The position numbers and the translations under genes are program-made. Of a DNA stretch of 22,217 nt, positions 18,634-22,217 are shown one piece after another. The stretch is taken from NCBI GenBank assembly GCA_009869945.1, contig WIXG01000775.1, positions 1 to 22,217 of the forward strand. The letters run 5' to 3'. The DNA comes from Mesaphorura yosii (taxonomy: Eukaryota; Arthropoda; Collembola; Poduromorpha; Tullbergiidae). A model generated the notes under the pieces. That model made no database searches and was not told the DNA's origin. It saw only the letters and a list, made by a program, of their open reading frames with translations. How positions within the stretch are numbered: position 1 is the stretch's first letter; every line of letters starts with the position of its first letter.

Positions 18634-20604
18634 CTATGATGAGCTCATTAATGCCTTGTACTCGAGCTGGTCCGCGAGCATTTTCTTGAAGACGGCGTAC
18701 TTCTTGTCATGGAAGAGCCTCAGAGCCGTGTTCGGGCTGAGGACCGTCTCGCACCCGCCGGCCATGCCGCCCACGACCTCCTCCAGCCGACACCCGCCGG
18801 TCCCCCTCGCGCCCTCGAACGCCCCGCGGGCTGACATGGCGGCGCCGAGGAGGACGGGCTCGGGAGAGGCGGGCACGACGACGGGGAGACCGAGAATATC
18901 CGCGTGGAGCTGCAGGAAGAGCCGCGACTTCACGAGCCCCCCGCAGAGCACCAGCTCCCGAAAGGTGTGGCCATGCTTCTCCATCGTCTCTTGAATGTGT
19001 CGACTCCCGTACTGAAATCAAACAAACGCAATATTGTAGTAGTTGTATACAGTTCGCAGTCATTCAGTTGCCATAACAACTTGTCAGCAACAATTTACTT
19101 ACCGCCAGCGCCTGAATGGTGGCCAGGTAAAGCGTGGCGAGGTTCTCTCGGGTCGATGACAGCGTGAGCCCAGAAATCTGAATATAAGTCAGAGCGTTAT
19201 GAACCGGGAGCTGCCCAACCGTCAACAGGGCAATTTACTCACCATTCCCTTGAGCGTTGGATCCGCGATTGGCGACCGGTTGCCATGGAAGTCGGGCCAA
19301 ATGTGGATGTCACGCGTGAGCCCACAAAATACATCCACGTTTTCGATGCCCATCGAGTTTAAGAGTGACTCGAGGGTCGCCAGCACCTTCCTGCAGAAAT
19401 TGAACGAATTTGAGTTTGTGAGCCTCTGCAGGCTTCGGCTGGAGGCTTGCTTACCCGTGGCTGCCCCCGCACTCCTTCAGCAGCTCTGCGTAGGCTACGT
19501 GGGACTTGACGACGTGGTCGAGGAGCGACCCGGCCGCCGACTGGCCGCCTTCGCTGAGGTGAAAGTCTTCCAGAATGACGCCGTAGTATGGCCCCCACAC
19601 GCCCGGGATGGGCAGGCAGGAGCGGGAGAGCGCCATGTGGCAATTGGACGTCCCGCAGATGATCGCCAGCCGACTGCTCATGTCCACGCCCGATCCCCCA
19701 CTCGCCCCTCCACCCGCATCGCAGCCAATCATGCCCAGGATCCCCGAATGGGCGTCGATCATCGAGAAACCCACCACTGTCGAGCCGGCGTCGAGCCCCA
19801 GCTCGGCAGCGACTTTCGGGGCGATGGGCTGGTGATCGCCGGGGTAGGAAAAGGCGCCCGTGCTAATCTTGGGCAGGACGTCATCGAGTCCCACCTGCTT
19901 GAAGTACGTCTCGTCCCAGCCCCGAGGGCCCGCCCCTTCTCCTTCGCCCCCTTGCGGCTTGTTGACGTAGGTCCACTTGCAGGTGATGCAGCAGAGCGAT
20001 CGGTCCGCTGCCCCAGTCGCCCTCCAGCGCAGCCAGTCACCGAGGTCGAAGAACTGCGCCGTGGCGTCGAAGCTCTTTCGGAGGTTCTCCTTCAGCCACA
20101 GTAGTTTGGGGGTCTGCATCTCTAGCGAGATTTTGCCGCCGACGTAGGCGAGGACTGGGTGGCGGGTGGCGTTGATGCGCTCCGCTTGGGCCGCCGCACG
20201 GTGGTCCATCCACATGACAACGTCCCACGCCGGGTCGCCACCCTTCGACACGCTCACAGGCTGGCCAGACGGGCCGACCGCCACGAGCGAGCACGTCGAG
20301 CAGAAGGCCACGCCACGGATGTCCGATTTGTTGGCTACCGACTCTGTGACGCTCTGCAGTCAAAATGAGTCAAGCAATAATTACTATTATTCCTTCCGTT
20401 TCCGCTTCTGCTTACCCGAACTGTGGCCATGACTTGGGCCCAAATGTCGGTGCTGCTCTGCTCGAAGAACTCCGCCTCAGGGTTGTTGATTAGGATGGGC
20501 TGCACTGCCACTCGGAGGAGGCGCCCTCCGGCGTCGAAGAGACCCGCGCGGACGGAGCCGGAGCCCACATCCACTCCGATGAAAAGCGGCTCCCTTGAAG
20601 ACAT
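18634..20604 (-). CDS. Fggy: FGGY-family carbohydrate kinase (ribulokinase-like), intact, five exons
   Basis: A predicted 562-residue cytosolic sugar kinase that transfers phosphate from ATP to a pentulose-type sugar. The closest named type is the animal FGGY-domain protein, a D-ribulokinase. Exons: 20604-20416, 20353-19455, 19390-19243, 19177-19103 and 19011-18634, all joined in phase by GT-AG introns of 62-91 bp. Motifs: the ATP-binding VDVGSGSVRAGLFD at the N-terminus, VVMWMDHRA (substrate-side region), LGDWLRWRATG, AIICGTSN, and late LVLCGGLVKSRLFLQLHADI, the FGGY C-terminal nucleotide signature. Length is as usual for the family. The start MSSREPLF places the first motif close to the N-terminus. 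An in-frame ATG at 20691 would add 29 Ser/Cys-rich residues and cannot be excluded. No lesion is seen. Confidence 0.92.
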
Positions 20605-21098
20605 GGCGCGACACGACGACACGAGGAAACTCGAAACAATGCACGTGGAAAACGACGAGACGGCACCGTCAAAGTCAAGGCATGAGGACAATGCAGAGGA
20701 CGAATGAATTGCTTACGGATTACACGAGCAAGACGATAGACGGAGGAGCAGCGAAGGCGAACGTGATAAGATTAAAGCCACAGCCACAAAGCCGAGCCCG
20801 TGGTCGTGACGCATGACGCGGTCGTGACCTTCTCTTCTCGACGGCTGCCTCGCAGGCAAGTTGCGCAGCTCACATGTACATTTTTACAAGTTCATTATTA
20901 TGATTACGAGTTACGGTTGATAAGCTTTCGCTCTATTCGCTACTTACTACTTCCACGTTATTAAGGAAAGAGTCCCAATGCTAAAATAAAAGCTAATGCC
21001 AATCAATGCTACGTTAATCTGTTTGGTATGAACGGCGTCACGGCAGGCTTCACGTCGTATCCTTGCTGACCGCGTATGCGCCTCATCCTTGGCTTGCC
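20605..21098. other. Intergenic upstream of the FGGY kinase
   Basis: The presumed promoter of the FGGY gene. A cluster of GTCGTGAC/TGACGCA words (20801-20829) resembles the AP-1/CRE-like cluster at 11921-11940. No gene is supported. Confidence 0.4.
20801..20829. promoter_or_regulatory. GGTCGTGAC cluster, possible bZIP-type sites
   Basis: GGTCGTGAC occurs twice, flanking TGACGCATGACGC, about 200 bases upstream of the FGGY start codon. bZIP factors bind TGACGCA/TGACGTCA-type half sites. Their use here is inferred. Confidence 0.3.
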
Positions 21099-22109
21099 TC
21101 AGACGTCGATGTAGAAGACGACCGTCATTTTCTCCATCTCCTTGAAGGTCTTCTTGATCCACTGGGCCTCCTCGTTCGGGCCAGCCCCTGCCACCAGCAC
21201 CATCCCCTCGTGCGACTCCTCCTCCTCCTTCTCCTCTTCGTCTCCGTCGTACCCCTCATCCCCAAACTCTTCCGGGGGTGGGATCGGTGCCAGCTCGAGG
21301 GTCGCACAGCCGCATGTACCCGCCCAATCGCAGTCCACCTGCCCCCCGTCCCCTTCGTCCTCGTCTTCATCTGCGCCTTCGCCGTCGGCACAAACGACCG
21401 GCTCGTCCTGCACCGCCTCGAACTCAGCCTCGTCGTAGCCTCCTCCGACGCCCACCTGCTCAACTGACTCGGCGTCTCCTCCGTCGGCAGGCGGCGCAGG
21501 CACCATGCAATCTGCCTCCGCCCCGAAAGGAATCTCTTCAGGGTCGGGGTCCTTGACCATTGCATCAGCCCATTTCTTGAGGAAGGTGTCGTCGTTGAAG
21601 CGAACCATGATGCGGTCTTTGTTCTCCAGCACAATCGCCCTGATGATCTCGGTGTCCGTCATCCCCACGCATGAGTTGTCTGTAGGCGGGCCAGCAACGA
21701 CTGCCTCCGCCTCAGTGCTCGTCTCGTTGCCTGAGACCAGGAGACGCTCCGACGGTAGCGGGACGAGGACGGGCCGGCCCCAGCTGTTCTTTAACGCTTG
21801 CAGCTCGTTGCTCTCTGCGTAGAGAATGTTTCTTCCCAATTCAACGCAAGGCCCCTCACGGGAATTTACGCGGGCGAGCGCTGCGTGGAGGGCGGCGGGC
21901 AGGTAGACATCGTCCGGGAGCTTGGTGTTGGGACGAATACCTGTGCCGCGAATGCCCTCACGCCACTTGCTGAAGCGTGAGAACCCGGGGAGCTGGCGCC
22001 CGCTGGAGTCGAGTCGACGGAAGCGTCCGGTCCCGTCCCAGTCGTGCTGCGACACGGGCGACGGCCGACGACGGCGGCTGACGAGCGTCTTGACACACAA
22101 ATTACCCAT
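21099..22109 (-). CDS. Unidentified acidic protein with MGNLC acylation-type N-terminus, single exon
   Basis: Open from ATG 22109 to the stop at 21099-21101, 336 residues. I chose this start because it gives MGNLCVK: Gly2 fits N-myristoylation and Cys5 fits palmitoylation, and a basic RRRR follows, so membrane anchoring is likely. An in-frame ATG at 22205, near the window edge, would prepend 32 Gln/Ser/Thr-rich residues that look like translated leader. The first 200 residues look like a globular domain (WREGIRGTGIRPNTKLPDDV, ELQALKNSWGRPVLVPLP, EIIRAIVLENKDRIMVRFND). The rest is acidic and low-complexity (DEDEDEGDGG, DEEEKEEEE) with a Cys-containing CDWAGTCGCATL, ending with EAQWIKKTFKEMEKMTVVFY. 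I recognise no family. No break is seen. Confidence 0.7.
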   Translation of the reverse strand: MGNLCVKTLVSRRRRPSPVSQHDWDGTGRFRRLDSSGRQLPGFSRFSKWREGIRGTGIRPNTKLPDDVYLPAALHAALARVNSREGPCVELGRNILYAESNELQALKNSWGRPVLVPLPSERLLVSGNETSTEAEAVVAGPPTDNSCVGMTDTEIIRAIVLENKDRIMVRFNDDTFLKKWADAMVKDPDPEEIPFGAEADCMVPAPPADGGDAESVEQVGVGGGYDEAEFEAVQDEPVVCADGEGADEDEDEGDGGQVDCDWAGTCGCATLELAPIPPPEEFGDEGYDGDEEEKEEEESHEGMVLVAGAGPNEEAQWIKKTFKEMEKMTVVFYIDV

Positions 22110-22205
22110 TTCATTGGTGCTTTGGTTTTGCTTCTGTTGATGCTGCTGATGGTTGGTTGTTTTGCTTCTTGAACTTGGACTTGAAGTTGTGAGCTCTCGC
22201 TGCAT

Positions 22206-22216
22206 TGGGGGGGGGG
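22206..22216. repeat. G homopolymer at the window edge
   Basis: An uninterrupted run of G directly upstream of the 22205 ATG of the minus-strand gene. Runs of this kind are prone to length error, so the upstream reading frame should not be trusted across it. Confidence 0.7.
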
Positions 22217-22217
22217 C

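Noticed and set aside
19199..20104. A 301-codon plus-strand open frame
   Set aside because: It lies opposite FGGY kinase exons, runs straight through their introns and has no family resemblance.
21063..21822. Plus-strand open frames opposite the MGNLC gene
   Set aside because: Ser/Pro/Arg-rich shadows of an acidic coding strand.
1..22217. CRISPR array, bacterial operon, rRNA or tRNA genes
   Set aside because: No spaced direct repeats, ribosome-binding sites or cloverleaf structures were seen; introns and AATAAA signals mark eukaryotic DNA.

Overview
This looks like nuclear DNA from an arthropod. Genes are split by very short introns (about 56-91 bp), with GT-AG ends and one apparent GC-AG case. 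The families present (ionotropic receptor, C-type lectin, acid lipase, multi-Ig receptor tyrosine kinase) are ones that are large in arthropods. The many receptor kinases and lectins would suit a springtail (Collembola), but that assignment is inference, not something the sequence proves.

Layout, left to right: (1) 1-831 (+), the 3' part of a frame-broken ionotropic receptor, cut by the window edge. (2) 1330-3721 (+), a receptor tyrosine kinase whose ectodomain is a kelch-type propeller, with a nonsense codon and two frame breaks. (3) 3722-5529, mostly unassigned, with one weak minus-strand coding remnant. (4) 5530-6060 (-), a dead C-type lectin, next to 6531-7206 (-), an intact two-exon C-type lectin. 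(5) 8472-11156 (-), an intact two-exon gene for an 864-residue protein. It has Cys-His-Gly/Ser-Lys repeats at the N-terminus, then six copies of a Trp-rich 'GGRWD' module arranged as (A-B-C) twice. I do not recognise the module. (6) 12312-16567 (+), a VEGFR/PDGFR-like Ig receptor kinase. Its ectodomain is riddled with breaks, while its exons from the last Ig half to the kinase remain open. (7) 16640-16945 (-), a possible lectin-like remnant. (8) 17512-18223 (+), an acid-lipase relic. (9) 18634-20604 (-), an intact five-exon FGGY-family sugar kinase. (10) 21099-22109 (-), an intact single-exon gene with an MGNLC N-terminus that predicts acylation.

The striking pattern is alternation. Four clean genes (lectin, GGRWD repeat protein, FGGY kinase, MGNLC protein) sit among five clearly broken members of expandable families. 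Because the clean genes are clean, uniformly bad sequence is an unlikely cause. The breaks are more probably real pseudogenisation, although some lie at homopolymers and should be checked against reads. The most novel items are the kelch-ectodomain receptor tyrosine kinase and the GGRWD repeat protein.
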